A stretch of DNA of 64,000 nucleotides from Gnetum montanum (taxonomy: Eukaryota; Streptophyta; Gnetopsida; Gnetales; Gnetaceae), in contig MNCI01001040.1 of the NCBI GenBank assembly GCA_015680685.1, positions 468,279 to 532,278 of the forward strand, in the 5' to 3' direction. Below the pieces are notes generated by a model. It worked only from the letters and a program-made list of their open reading frames with translations. It had not been told where the DNA came from and ran no database searches. Shown piece after piece: positions 11,190-23,046 of the stretch. Made by a program: the position numbers and the translations under genes. Every line of letters begins with the position of its first letter. Position 1 is the first letter of the stretch.

Positions 11190-11714
11190 ACCTCTAAAAT
11201 GTTGATAACTTGAGGGGTTTGGCTAGAATATGAATGAGTTAATCTTCACTCTTATAGAACACCAAATCAATAATACCATCATTGCATAGATCATGCAAGA
11301 AGTAAAATCTCACATCAATATGTTTGCTTCTTCCATGTAGCATAGTATTTTTGGATAACTTTATGGCAAAATTACTGTCACATAAAATTATAGTAGCCCC
11401 CTCTTGCATGAAATATAGCCCATTAAGAATTTTCTTAGCCAAATAGCTTGGCAAGCACAAGATCTTGCAACAACAAATTCAGCCTCTATGATTGGCAATG
11501 TGACAATAGATTACTTCTTAGATGACCATGAAATAGCCCCTGTGCCCATCATAAAAACATATCCTGAATTGCTCTTCCTATCATCTTGATCTCCTACATA
11601 ATTAGTATTAGTAAATCCCACAAAATTAGATTTCTCACCTGTCTTGTAAAATAGCCCAAAACCTTTAGTCCCTTGCAAGTAACGAAATATTCTTTTAGTA
11701 GCTAACAAATGCAT
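11190..11714 (-). pseudogene. E RNase H (Copia), broken
   Basis: Minus-strand frames 11714-11511 and 11460-11239 give the Copia RNase H: 'FRYLQGTKGFGLFY', 'GFTNTNYVGDQDDRKSNSGY' and 'ISWSSKK', then 'NTMLHGRSKHIDVRFYFLHD'. A stop near 11508 (after SSKK) breaks it. The first Asp of the 'FTNTNYVGD' block reads Asn. Confidence 0.85.
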
Positions 11715-11717
11715 CTT

Positions 11718-12720
11718 CTATGGAGACTCTATGTATCTACTAATAAGACTCACAGCATGCATTATATTGAGTTTGGTTGTAGTCAAATACATTAGACTCC
11801 CAACAATTTGCTTGTAAAGTGTAGCCTCCACCTTTCTTCCTTTAGGATCTTTGTTTAGCCTCAAGCCAATCTCAATTGGAGTGCTTACAAGATTACAATC
11901 CTTCATCTTAAACCTCTCCAAAATTTCTCTGACATACTTCTTTTGAGAAATAAATATTTTAATGGGAGATTGCACTACTTCCATGCCAAGATAGTAATGC
12001 ATTTTTTCAAGATCAATCATTTCAATCTCATCCATTATTGACTTCTTAAATTTTACAAACAAATCACTATCATTCCCAATGAAAATAAGATCTTCAACAT
12101 ATAAACATACAATGAGCACTTTTCCTCCTTCAATCTTTATAAAAAGTGTATGCTCATATGGACATTTTTGAAATCCCTCCTTAGAAAAATGGGTATTTAT
12201 ACAACTATACCAAGCTCTTGAAGCTTGTTTTAGTCCATACAAAGCCTTTTTTAATTTATAGACCTTGTGCCCCCTACCAAGCTTCACAAAACCAAGGGGC
12301 TAATCAATAAATACATGTTCCTCCAAGTCTCCATGCAAGAATGCAAACTTAACATCCATTTGGAAGATATGACATGAATTTTATGCTACCAATGCAACCA
12401 CCAATCTAATTGTATCATGCCTTGCAATAGGAGCAAAGACTTCTTTATAGTCAATCCCATATTCTTGCTTGTATCCCTTAGCCACCAATTATGCCTTATA
12501 CTTGTTAACTTCACCAATCCCCATTAGTTTTGTTTTGAAGACCCACTTCACACCAATGGTTTTGTGCACTTTTGGAAGATCAACTAGCTCCCAAGTACCA
12601 TTTCTCTCAATGGCTTCAATTTCATCCTCCATTGCCTTTCTCAATTTTGATTCCTTAATAGCACTTTCAAAAGTTGTGCGATCACAATTTGCAAACCAAG
12701 CAAAATTGGTGATGGTCAAT
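11718..12720 (-). pseudogene. E reverse transcriptase (Copia RT), broken
   Basis: 12719-12489 encodes the RT start ('RKAMEDEIEAIERNGTWELV', 'KWVFKTKL'), a degenerate stretch follows, and 12287-11718 is open for 189 codons: 'KLKKALYGLKQASRAWY', 'LIVCLYVEDLIFIG' (catalytic YVDD reads YVED), 'LGMEVVQ' and 'VGSLMYLTTTKLNI'. Stops lie at about 12300-12480. In the family this enzyme makes element cDNA. Confidence 0.88.
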
Positions 12721-12799
12721 CACAATTCCCTTATAATCCATAATCCATAAGGGTCTTTTTTGAATACAATGAGATTCAACTACTGCTACTATTTGTGAA

Positions 12800-13392
12800 G
12801 TCTCAGCCTCCACAGTTCTTGGTGCTTTGAACTCTATAGTTCTAGGTTATATAGTTTCAGGTGTTGCAAAGTCTGTAGTTTCACTATCAAAAATAATTGA
12901 AGTAAGCTACTACCCATTCCAATTCCAAGTGCTCTCTTCTTCAAAGATGACATATCTACTACTCACACTCTTCTTTGTCCGAGGATTATACAATTTATAT
13001 ACCTTCAAAGATGACACATTTTTCACTCTTATCCTCCAGCTTCTTCCTCTTCTTATCGAGGATATGTGCATAGGCAATGCAACCAAATATTCTAAAGTGA
13101 TCCACTGCTGATTTCCTCCCACTCCAAGCCTCTTATGATGTCATGTTTTGAATAGCAAAGGTGGGACTTCTATTCAAAACATGGATGCTCTAATTCATAG
13201 CCTCTAGCCAAAAACTCTTTGGAATACTTCATCTTGCTAAGAGGCTTCTCACCATACTGAGGATGGTTCTATTTTTCCTCTCTAATACACCATTTCGTTG
13301 TGGTGTATAGGGGGCTATGAGCTCTCTCCAAATGCCATGATTCTTACAAAAAACATCAAACTCTTTTGAACAATATTCTCCTCCATGATATG
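12800..13392 (-). pseudogene. E integrase, C-terminal half, broken
   Basis: 13392-13229 shows the integrase core block 'YHGGEYCSKEFDVFCKNHGI' followed by 'TPQRNGVLERKNRTI', which carries the catalytic Glu. The C-terminal block 'LKVYKLYNPRTKKSVSSRYV' is in 13122-12910. The core is cut at 13392 by element A; its N-terminal half resumes at 23047. Confidence 0.88.
13388..13392. repeat. Target-site duplication of element A, left copy
   Basis: ATATG immediately before TGATGAG at 13393. The same five bases follow the opposite LTR end at 23042-23046. Five bases is the usual duplication size for Gypsy integrases. Confidence 0.9.
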
Positions 13393-14224
13393 TGATGAGC
13401 GGTGAGGTACCCCTACACTCAACCATACAAATACAAGCATTCACATGCAATCTAGTCGAACTCCAAGGATTAAGTGCTTATGCGCTTACATAGAACAAGG
13501 ATGGTTTATGCGATTGTTGTCTTCTCAAGCTTACTTGTAAGGCATACTTGTATGGTTAAGTAAACTTGAGGTATATGATTTTTATGCTTTTTATGTTTTG
13601 TGTTCTTGGTGCTTAAAATGGGGAAATGAAATAATTTAGTAACTGATTTGATTTAACTAATCAACTATTCTCTAAGTTGAACACATCCTGAACCAATGTA
13701 ACACTACTGGGATTACTAAACACTAGTCATTACTAGGTTACCTAGTGTTCCACATATGCTCGAAGTGGTCATACAAAGTGTGCTAATTCGTTGATAATTA
13801 ACAATTCAATAGAAATAACATTAAGTAACTAATGAGAGTAGCAAATAATAGTAAATAACATTCAAATGAAATAATTAAGCTATTCTGAATGTTACAAGGT
13901 TTATCACAAAGTTCATCTTTGTTTCTGGACACAAGGTGTGCTCAGGTACACAATGCTTGAATAGAGATCTGTTCACTTTATGACTCCTACTGTGGGCACT
14001 CAGAAATAATTCTAACTTTGGGAGGGAAAAACTACAAGGGTTCGATCAAGAAACTAAAAAACTAATGTGAAACCAAGTGCCCCATGTCTCTTATTTATAG
14101 GCAATGAGACAAGTTCCGACATTGCATGTTCGATATCACTTCGGCATCTCTGATATCATGTATCTGATATCGAGGGTCTGATATTGGGGATCCAATATCG
14201 GGGGTCCGATATTGTGACTCATCA
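13393..14224 (-). repeat. 3' LTR of element A
   Basis: 832 bases, paired with 22212-23041. The U3 start (plus-strand right end, about 14110-14220) carries five or six repeats built on GATATC/GATATTG ('tctgatatcgagggtctgatattgg'). The LTR of element B (39633-40477) is the same family. Confidence 0.9.
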
Positions 14225-14439
14225 TACCCCCACAACTGAATGAAAACTCATCCTTGAGTTCCTTACAAATTATTGGAAAGGCATGGGATTATTGACTGAA
14301 TGATGACTGACGGTGACATGGAATGATAGACTCAAAGTGCCCAGTGAACGGATCAACAAACGTATTACAACATTGGTGTTCATAACCATTGTGGTGAACA
14401 GTTTACATAGATGACATCCAAACCCTCATTTGATAGCTT

Positions 14440-14475
<36 letters not shown>

Positions 14476-16320
14476 TAAGATGAGACACATTGCTATCGAT
14501 GTCAAAATGTGCACACCGTTGTTCATCCATGGCCACATGACCAAGCTTGTTCCTTGTGTAATTGCTCTTGCTCCAGTCCATCCTAAGTGCTCCCTTGTAT
14601 CCCAAGCCATTGTTCATGTGATCACCATTTACACACACAACACAGTCACAAATTAGCAAGGATAGATAAGATATCATATAATTGATACCTTGCCTTGATA
14701 TGAAGCACATTCGCTAGGCTGTGGGTATGGCAGATACTGGGTTAGAGGTTTGCAACTTAACTACCCAAGGTGTAGGGGTGAGATAAGTAATGAAATGGAA
14801 AAATTTGTAATAGGCCCCCACAACTAAGAGTGAACCTTTGGTAGCAATAAGATGGAAAATGAAAGAACAAGGAAGATTAGAGAAATAACAATGGTGAAGC
14901 CAATAAAAAGGCAGAGAAAATGGATGTCATAGATGGGCTAAAACAAGAAATAGTTAAGTGAAAGAAAAGTTTAAGGAAAAGACTTAACAATTGCACCAAA
15001 AAGGAATGCTAGTAGGTCCTCCCTAAAGCAGGCTAATTCCCTTTATGCCCTGACACACCCACAAACCAAAGAGTCTATAGGCTCTAGGTATGACGTATGG
15101 AAGCAATAGTTAAGAATGCACCTAAAAGAATTTACCAAAGAATAACAATGGGTCGACGAAGATATAGACTAATCATAAAATTGAGAATGAGGTGGAATAT
15201 GGAAAGCAATATGGAAAGAGAAGAGAGAATGGAATGGAATCCTAAAATCAAGGTTGTGTAAAGTCCTTTGCATATTATGTGGTTAAGATGACTTAATAAA
15301 ATTTAGCCCAAATCTGGATTAAAACTAACCACATTCAATGACCTCACATCAACACACGTGACCAACCCATCCTCCTGAAGCAACAAGAATGCTTCCATAA
15401 AGCAACCACCATTCCAACAAGAGAAAGATAGGGTAGGAAGTGAGAAAGGGCCTTACTTAGAGGGAACCTTTAGGCATGGATAACATGTCTTTCTAGTGCC
15501 ATAACTAGTTTTTGTAGCCCATGTTCCTTTATTGTGTCTAAGGGGTATGCTTTGAATTCCACTAGTTTGTGTGTTTTTTTGTGTGTTTTTTTGTTAAGTG
15601 GGAACTACACCATGCAAAGACATATTTAATTTATTCAACCTCTTGGTATTAGTTGTCAGTGGAATGGTGGAAAACCTATGAAAAACATCCAAGTACCCAA
15701 GAGAATAGCCAACACTAATGCGTCGAATCCCCTTGAAGTCACACCCTTTTCAATCCATTTAAATCTTTCCTTGGTTTGAAGAGTCCCAACCACAAATTCA
15801 TTAATAGGTTTGATTAGAAAAAGGGACAGTACATTTCCAAAACAAAGGAGACCATGGAGTTGAATGGATGAATGGATAATGTGGACTCATTGCCTATTTT
15901 ATCAAAAGAAACCATATCTTAGCATCAACATGGAAAGTCAAAGGTAAAAACCAAACATTGGAAATCAATCAATATTATAGTACAACCCACCATCATGAGT
16001 ACTTATTATGTGACAAGTGATAATAAATCAAACAAAATGTAACAAAGAAAAAAATAGTAAAAATGCTAACAATGATGCAAAATAAAAAAAAAGTAAAGAT
16101 AAAAAATGTGTTAAAACAAAAAATACAAAAGAAACTGAGGGCTTAGAATAATTAGCATTGATGGCCATCTCCCCCATGACTGAGTTGGAAGGAGAATATT
16201 CGAAATAATGAGCAGGGTTGTCCATCAATAGAGGTAGTGTTGGTATTGGCTGTTTTGGGCTCATGGAAAGGTTTAGTCTACTAGATGTTGACCAATAATT
16301 TATTATCTAGGCTTTCATGG
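14225..16320. other. Non-coding 3' region of A, including a (GA)n microsatellite
   Basis: Between the integrase zinc finger and the 3' LTR no conserved coding block is visible on either strand. A (GA)n tract of about 32 bases lies at 14442-14473; frames running through it are spurious. Athila elements are known to carry an env-like or non-coding stretch here, but no protein like that can be supported. The integrase catalytic core expected at the right end is missing. Confidence 0.6.
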
Positions 16321-16329
16321 TTATAGATC

Positions 16330-16700
16330 ATCATGGCCCCTGAAGGAAACATTGGCAATGCTCACAAGATTGGACAAAATGATGGGTATCCTAAAATAAT
16401 GTAGGCTAATAATATCCTGCAAGCAAGATTTTAATGGTTGTTCGTCTCCCAGCATGATGAGCCCCACAAGGGCCCTCATGAGTGTCTTGGTGAATTTGCA
16501 ATTGATCTACATCAAGAACACACCATTGGACCAAGTCATCATAACACACCTTGTAAAGGTGTCTATTGATTTCCATGAAATGTTTGACTCGATGGAGAAA
16601 CTATTGTTTCTTTTTAACGTCTAGCCCTTGTGGTGTTTCTTGCATGAGAAGATAAGTAAGAATGTTGTTATACCAATTTGTATCTGTGGGTGATTGATTG
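16330..16700 (-). pseudogene. A integrase, zinc-binding N-terminus only
   Basis: The minus-strand translation gives 'DTHEGPCGAHHAGRRTTIK', 'LLAGYY' and 'FVQSCEHCQ', the HHCC zinc-binding fold at the start of Gypsy integrases, preceded by the usual linker after RNase H. The rve core with its D, D and E residues does not follow; the sequence turns into unrelated AT-rich DNA near 16300. The element could not integrate itself. Confidence 0.75.
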
Positions 16701-16704
16701 TTTA

Positions 16705-17280
16705 CTACACCTGCAAAGAGGAGTTCATTAGGGAAGTGATCAAAAATTGGATATCTATCCTCTTGTTGTCCCATCGCAACCGAGATAAATGATCGACAAC
16801 AACATTCTCAATGCCCTTACAATCTACTATTGTGATATCAAACTCTTGCAAGATCACTAGCCATTGTATGAAATGAGGGCTCACTGTTGGTTTATTCATA
16901 AGGAACCAGGTCGCACTATGATCTGTGTGTATAAATACCTTATAGCCTAATACATAGTGCCTAAATTTTTCTAGTGCAAATACCACAGCCATTAACTCTT
17001 TTTCTATTGTGGTATAGTTGAGTTGTGCACCAGCAATATTTCGACTTCCATAGTGAATGTAATAGGGATGTCTTTGGTCATCTAACTGTGTAAGTATAGC
17101 TCCTAAAGTAAAATTAGATGCGTCAATCATTATATGGAATAGCCTGGACCAATCAAGAGATTGTAGAATGGGTGTTTCTATGAGCTTTTGCTTCAAGGTT
17201 TGGAAANCTAGAATGGGTGTTTCTATGAGCTTTTGCTTCAAGGTTTGGAAAGCTAGCTCACATTCCTTGGTCTATTCAAA
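16705..17280 (-). pseudogene. A RNase H (RT-linked)
   Basis: Open on the minus strand across the N at 17207: 'FHIMIDASNFTLGAILTQ', 'YYIHYGSRNIAGAQLNY', 'TTIEKELMAVVFALEKFRHY', 'VFIHTDHSATWFLM' and 'ENVVVDHLSRL'. This is the RNase H of Athila/Gypsy pol, which degrades RNA in the RNA-DNA hybrid. The N-terminal end is duplicated (43 bases, 17164-17206 and 17209-17251) on either side of the N, an assembly overlap and not a biological repeat. Confidence 0.88.
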
Positions 17281-17281
17281 G

Positions 17282-18050
17282 GGTATGTCCTTCTTTGTTA
17301 ATTCTACCAATGGTTTCGTAATCTTTGAAAAGTTCTTGATGAAGCATCTATAATAGCTAGTATGTCCAAGGAATGATCAGACATCTTTTATAGTTTCAGG
17401 TTGACAAGTGATTCCTTGGATGACTTTAATCTTTTCAGGATCTACCTCTATCCTTGTTTGTGAAATCTTATGCCCTAATACAATGCCCTCTTGGACCATT
17501 AAGTGGCTTTTCTGCCAATTAAGCCTTAGGTTGGTTTCTACACATCATTTCAATACTTGCTCTAATCAGTCTAATGCTTGTTCAAAGTCTACTCCATAGG
17601 TGGAGAAATCATCCATGAAGACCTCCACACCATTCCCTATTTCCTACTAAAATATGCTTAGAACCAGATGTTGAAATGTTGTTGGGGCATTGCATAAGCC
17701 AAATGGCATCTACCTATATGCAAATGTCCCCCAAGGACTTGTGAATGTAGTATTGGCTTGGTCTTCTGGTGCTATTTGAATTTGATTGTACCCACTGTAA
17801 CCATCCAGAAAACTATAATAGCAATGCCCTACAATGGTATCTAAGACTTGGTCAATGAATGGCAATGGAAAATGGTCTTTAAATGTTGCCATGTTCAGTA
17901 ACATGAAGTCTATACACACCCTCCATTTACCTCCCTTTATAGGCACAATGACTAATAGACTAACCCATTTACTGTTAGCAATGGGATAGATGAACTTGGC
18001 TTTTAGAACCTGTTCAATTTCATCTTTAACCAATTGCTTAAGCTTTGGGT
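17282..18050 (-). pseudogene. A reverse transcriptase (Athila-like), broken
   Basis: 18033-17710 is open: 'VKDEIEQVLKAKFIYPIANS', 'GGKWRVCIDFMLLNMATF', 'DHFPLPFIDQVLD', 'YYSFLDGYSGYNQI' and 'TTFTSPWGTFAYR'. A stop follows at 17709. The remaining palm, with stops, includes 'MPFGLCNAPTTFQ' and 'VFMDDFSTYG', where the catalytic Asp pair is intact, then the thumb toward 17290. Confidence 0.88.
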
Positions 18051-18054
18051 TCAG

Positions 18055-18980
18055 TCACCTTTGCCATTGTCGTCGAGGCTTCATGGAGGGGTCAGTGTAA
18101 ATTCTATGTTGGCATATCCTAGGATCTATTCCAGTTAATTCAGGATATGACCAAGCAAAGGCTTTGGACCATTTGTTTACCATCTTCAGCAATCTTTCTT
18201 TTTGTTGAGAAGTGAGCTTAGCATTAATGATTACTAGTTTCCCATTCTTGAGAAATGTATACTCCATACTGGTGGGCAACATTTTTAATTCAAGGGGCTC
18301 TTGCTTAAGCTTGTTAGGAATTTTTAACTTCCCCCAGTTGATATTTTCGATGTTAGTACTTGGAAGTTGGTAGTGGACTTGCTCTAATGCATATATGCTA
18401 TCAATATAGACACAAGTTAAGCTCTCAGTTGGTTCCATGCATAAGGTTGAACTGCTTTCTTGGTCAGCTGTCAACCACTGGGTGCCTTCCTATCTTGTGG
18501 CTGCTACATACAAGAATCTTTGTACATTAGTTACTTGTGCACACTGGTTGCATGCAGGTAATGTTAAGCATTGCACAAACCAACACTTCTGCATGTAATT
18601 GCACCCTATGTCACTGTATGCAATGCATGGAACTTTCTTCTTCTCGATCTTCCCAAATGCATTTTCTTTTGATATTTCTAGGGAAAGATCACATATTCCT
18701 AAGCACACATCAATCGTACTTAGCCATGCCCTTCCCATTATGATTGGGAAGTCCCCCTTATAGTTGTTGACTTGGATCACTAGGAAATCAGCTGGATACG
18801 ACCATCCACAAATAGTGATAACAATGTCCTCCACTAGTCCTGATGGGACAGTGATGGAATGGTCGACCAACTTTAAATGAATGTTACTCTTTTTTAGTGG
18901 AGGCAAGTTCTAGGCTCTGTACATTTCTTGAGAGATTATGTTAACACTAGAACCTAAATCCAAAAGAGCTTTGCAAGGTT
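18055..18980 (-). pseudogene. A protease and PR-RT linker, broken
   Basis: The minus strand near 18975-18945 reads 'CKALLDLGSSVNII', the protease active-site region with the catalytic Asp. 18906-18490 continues through 'ITICGWSYPADFLVIQVNN' and 'FPIIMGRAWLSTIDV', a typical retropepsin C-terminal half. 18474-18055 is the linker ('LKNGKLVIINAKLTSQQKER', 'AFAWSYPELTGIDPRICQHR') that joins PR to RT in Athila and Tat pol. Stops separate the open pieces. Confidence 0.82.
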
Positions 18981-18999
18981 CATTCCCAGTGATTTGCAA

Positions 19000-21600
19000 A
19001 TATATAAAAGGATAGTTCAGGATCAGAGAATTTCCTAGGAAGATGGCCAACTTTGATCTAATCGGGAATGGCATGAGTCAACATGACCATGTGCATTAGG
19101 TGTGATTTTTTATTCGAAGGAAGCTTCAAAGATTCAAATGATGATGAGGTGTTTGAATAACTAACCGCTTGTGATTGTAAGGGCCTAGTTGGATTGTTGG
19201 TTCTAAAGAAAGATCTCCTCTTTGATCAGTTATTCAAACCAATAGTAGGTTGAGAGTTGATAGCCCTTGTAGTGTTATGTTGCTACGGCTAGGTAGGAAG
19301 CTCACCCTACATAGTTGGAGTAGGTGGTAATGGAGCTAAGGGTGGAATAGGTGTAGTCGGATGAGAAGGATAGTACATATTTGGAACATCACTCCTAGGA
19401 GAAGGAGTTCTATAGTACTCATGGATCTGGTAGTGAGGCTAAGGAGCAACGTGACTAATGGAGTCAGGTGGAGAGATCGACTGCTGAACATAGTACCCGT
19501 ATGGGTCAAGTTAACGGTAAGGGTTTTGTTGACATGGTAGTGGAATTCCCCATGCTTGTGGCTATTGCCATTGTTGATACTATTCATTCAGTTGTGGTGG
19601 AGCTCCACTCAAATAATATGTCAAGGGTTGGAGGAACTGCTTTGGGTTACCTTGGGAATAAGGTAACCTTCTGGGTGTTTGTCATCTATTTAATCATGGG
19701 TTTAGTGCATACACCTCAGACTCTTGTAGATGTGACACTACTGGACAACATCCTTTAGATGGTCATATTGGCAAATTCCACATCCACCATCATTATTTGT
19801 GTCCAAATCCACAACCTCTTCAATGACGGCAACTTTGCCTTTACCCTTGTTACATGCATACTCAGCTTCTTTCTTTTTCTTGCTCTCTCGATCACTACTT
19901 TGTTCTCTAGACTCCTCTACTATTTTTAGAACGGTTTGAAATTTATCATCTAGGGAGTTCCACATTTGATCTACCTCTACCGATACTTATGATGCCAATT
20001 TTTGAATAGGAAAATTCTTTTTATTCACCATCTCTTTGAGTGATGATTCTTCTTCATCTTTGCAAAATCTAACTTCCTTCTTTCAGAGGAAAGGATCTCT
20101 ATTATATTTCTCCGCACTTTCTCTTTTCCTTAACTCACCTTCCTCCTTGGCAACTTGCTCCAACAATCTTTGTATTTGATGGGCTCTGAGCTCAAATAGC
20201 TTTCCTTAGGCATAAGTCCTAAGGGCTCTTCACATTTCATACCTAAGCCCATCTACAAGATGGCGTAGTTGTTCCCTTTGCAAGTAACCATGGCCAAGGC
20301 AATGATGTAATAATGCATAATATCAGCCCAGGGCAACATCCAAGGGTTCGTGTCCTCCTTGTTTCCATCCTTGGATTTTCTTACGCAAGTTGGACACTTG
20401 GGAGCACGTTTGATACTTATCATTGAATAGCTCTAACATGGTACTCCATTGATGAATGGACTCCGATTCTAAGGATCAGTACCAGCTTTCTACTTCCTTG
20501 ATCAATGTCTGTGGAAACAACTTTAGTTTTTTCCACTCATTTTTTATATTTTTCAAGGCACATGCATCATGAAATGTTTGTAGATGGTTTTGAGAATTAG
20601 CATTGTATCCCCCTTCAAATCATAGGATGTTTTTCATGTCTAGTCTTTTGATCCTACTATCCTTCTGGTGCCTTGTTGAAATCCTAACAACCTCTATTAT
20701 ATCTAACATGCTCTGGGTGGCAAGTAGGGGTTCATCGTGATCGTATTGTCTATGGTGTCTATGAGGCCTATGTTGTTCCCTACTCTCTCTTCTTTCATGG
20801 TGTGTTTCTCTGGAATGCCCTCATCCCCTTTCTTGATTATTTTGTTTATGATCTCTATTTTGCCTACGATTGTCCTCATGGTCTTTCCCTTTGCAACTAC
20901 GTTTAGATCCTGAAGAAGAGGGGGAAGGAGATGATGAAGGTCAAAAGGAAGAAGGACTGGAACCGTGATAGTACCTGTCACTTTCTCTTTGGTGGTCGCA
21001 GCCTCAATTGCGATTACGATTGGAATGCCCATCATTGTCACATGTTCGTGTTCCTTTTTTGGATCCTTTGTGTCTGTTGGTATCAGAACTTGGGTTATGA
21101 ATAGTTGAGTGAATATTCTGATACACAACTCCTTGACCGAATTCAATGAGAGGAACATCATTTTGTGGAAAACCTATCGAGGCAAGTTCACCACCCTTAT
21201 TTTCACTTAGGACATACAGGACATCCTGAGATCATTTTCCCTTCATAGATTTGTAATGTCTCTCCTATTGTAGGTCCCTTTGATGTTGTGCCTCTGTGGG
21301 TCGATACTCTCTCAAGTCGTGTTCATGCCCAACGTACTCTGCATGTAAGTGATGCATACCAATTCATGTGAAAGCACGAAGAAGCAGGCTTTGGATTGAG
21401 CAATCAGGAAGTAACACTATGTTACCTTCTAAATCATGCCAACGCAGTTGTTCATCCTAGTGGAGGATAAAGGTAAAGTCTGGTACATACTCATCAGGAT
21501 GAGCGTATACCATGCAAAACTATTGGGGCACTAGCAAATCATCATGTGGTCTCTGCCTTTGATTGTTCATTGTGTTGAACCTAGTCAGTGAAGCACTTTC
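19000..21600 (-). pseudogene. A gag, heavily broken
   Basis: Between the protease and the 5' leader the minus strand carries gag: the capsid-like region at about 20200-20700, Arg/Ser/His-rich stretches at 20720-21160, and the N-terminal part ending near 21600. It is recognisable by comparison with element B, where the same gag is present at 40615-40991 and 63364-64000 ('HPDEYVPNFTFIL' and 'FPRTLVKEAESWYQPL'). Open pieces in other frames (for example 21161-20703) are shadows. Confidence 0.7.
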
Positions 21601-22427
21601 ATAAGAAGAATGAGACGTGATTAATTATTTAGTGTGCAATACCCTTTTTGGTGATTGTAGGATAGTTATTTCTAAGGGTTCGTTCCAATGATGGAAAGGA
21701 TTGCCTACGTTCTAATGAGCGCACAAACAACAAAATCCCCAGCAGCGGTGCCAATGATGAGCACTGAGATACCCCTACACTCAACCATATGAATACGAGC
21801 GTTCATGCGCAATCTGATCGAACTCCAAGGATTAAGTGCTTATGTGCTTACACAGAACAACGATGGTTTATGCGATCGTTGTCTTCCCAAGTTTAGTTGT
21901 AAGGCATAATTGTATGGTTAAGTAAACTTCAGGTATATGATTTTTATGCTTTTTATGTTTTATGATCTTGNTGCTAGGTTACTCATCTCCATGGGCTTCC
22001 CCCTCCTTAGCTTAGGGAGGTACTTCTTTTGTNAAACCTAGTCAGTGAAGCACTTTCATAAGAAGAATGAGACGTGATTAATTATTTAGTGTGCAATACC
22101 CTTTTTGGTGATTGTAGGATAGTTATTTCTAAGGGTTCGTTCCAATGATGGAAAGGATTGCCTATGTTCTAATGAGCGCACAAACAACAAAATCCCCAGC
22201 AGCGGTGCCAATGATGAGCACTGAGATACCCCTACACTCAACCATATGAATACGAGCGTTCATGCGCAATCTGATCGAACTCCAAGGATTAAGTGCTTAT
22301 GTGCTTACACAGAACAACGATGGTTTATGCGATCGTTGTCTTCCCAAGTTTAGTTGTAAGGCATAATTGTATGGTTAAGTAAACTTCAGGTATATGATTT
22401 TTATGCTTTTTATGTTTTATGATCTTG
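21578..22427. other. 393-bp near-identical duplication around two single Ns (assembly fault)
   Basis: 21578-21970 and 22035-22427 are the same sequence with very few differences, covering the gag start, the primer-binding site and the first 216 bases of the 5' LTR. They are separated by N at 21971, a 61-base orphan piece, and N at 22033. An active element has one copy of this junction, and the other single Ns here also mark overlapping contig ends, so this is read as an unmerged overlap. Confidence 0.8.
22190..22210 (-). promoter_or_regulatory. Primer-binding site of element A
   Basis: On the minus strand the 5' LTR end CTCATCA is followed by T and then TGGCACCGCTGCTGGGGA. This resembles the plant Gypsy site TGGCGCCGTTGCCGGGGA, complementary to the 3' end of tRNA-Asp. 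A second copy at about 21733-21753 belongs to the assembly duplication. Element B has the equivalent site at 40479-40497. Confidence 0.75.
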
Positions 22428-23041
22428 GTGCTTAAAATGGGAAAATGAAATAATTTAGTAACTAATTTGATTTAACTAATCAACTATTCTCTAACTAGTC
22501 CTATCACCAGCATCCATTCCCACTTGCCAAACACATCCTAAACTAGTGTAACACTATTAGAATTACCAAATGCTAGTTGTTACTGGGTTACCAAGTGTTC
22601 CACGTATGCTAGAAGCGGTCGTACTGAGTGTGCTAATTCATTGATAATTAACAATTCAATAGAAATAACATTAACTAATGAGAGTACAAATAACAGTAAA
22701 TAACATTTAAATAAAATAATTAAGCTATTCTGAATGTTGCAAGGTTTATCACAAAGTTCATCTTTATTTCCAGACACAAGGTGTGCTCAAGTACACAATG
22801 CTCGAATAGAGATCCATTCACTTTATGACTCCTATTGTGGGTACTCAAAAATAATTCTAACTCTGAAAGGGAAAAACTACAAGGGTTCGGCCAAGGGACT
22901 AAAAAACTAATGCGAAACCAAGTGCCCCTTGTCTCTTATTTATAGGCAACGAGACAGGTTCTGACATCACATGTCCGATATTGCTTCGACATCTTCAATA
23001 TGGCATATCCGATATCAGGGGTCCGATATTATGACTCATCA
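22212..23041 (-). repeat. 5' LTR of element A
   Basis: 830 bases, same limits and content as 13393-14224. Plus-strand ends are TGATGAG and CTCATCA. It is followed by the right copy of the ATATG target duplication. Confidence 0.9.
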
Positions 23042-23046
23042 ATATG
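23042..23046. repeat. Target-site duplication of element A, right copy
   Basis: ATATG directly after the LTR end CTCATCA at 23041, identical to 13388-13392. The Copia integrase reading resumes immediately after it. Confidence 0.9.

Larger units (their letters stand above)
13393..23041 (-). mobile_element. Element A: complete minus-strand Athila-like Gypsy retrotransposon
   Basis: LTRs at 13393-14224 and 22212-23041 both begin TGATGAG and end CTCATCA, an inverted terminal repeat. A perfect duplication ATATG flanks the element. A primer-binding site lies inside the 5' LTR, and the order on the minus strand is gag, PR, RT, RNase H, integrase zinc finger, then 2 kb without recognisable coding. 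RT blocks such as 'FMDDFSTYG' and the PR-RT linker match the Athila lineage as I know it. The assembled length, 9.65 kb, includes a 393-bp assembly duplication. Confidence 0.88.

Noticed and set aside
14380-14710. Three overlapping ORFs across the (GA)n tract
   Set aside because: Their length comes from the dinucleotide repeat (Ser-Leu or Arg-Glu runs); no domain.
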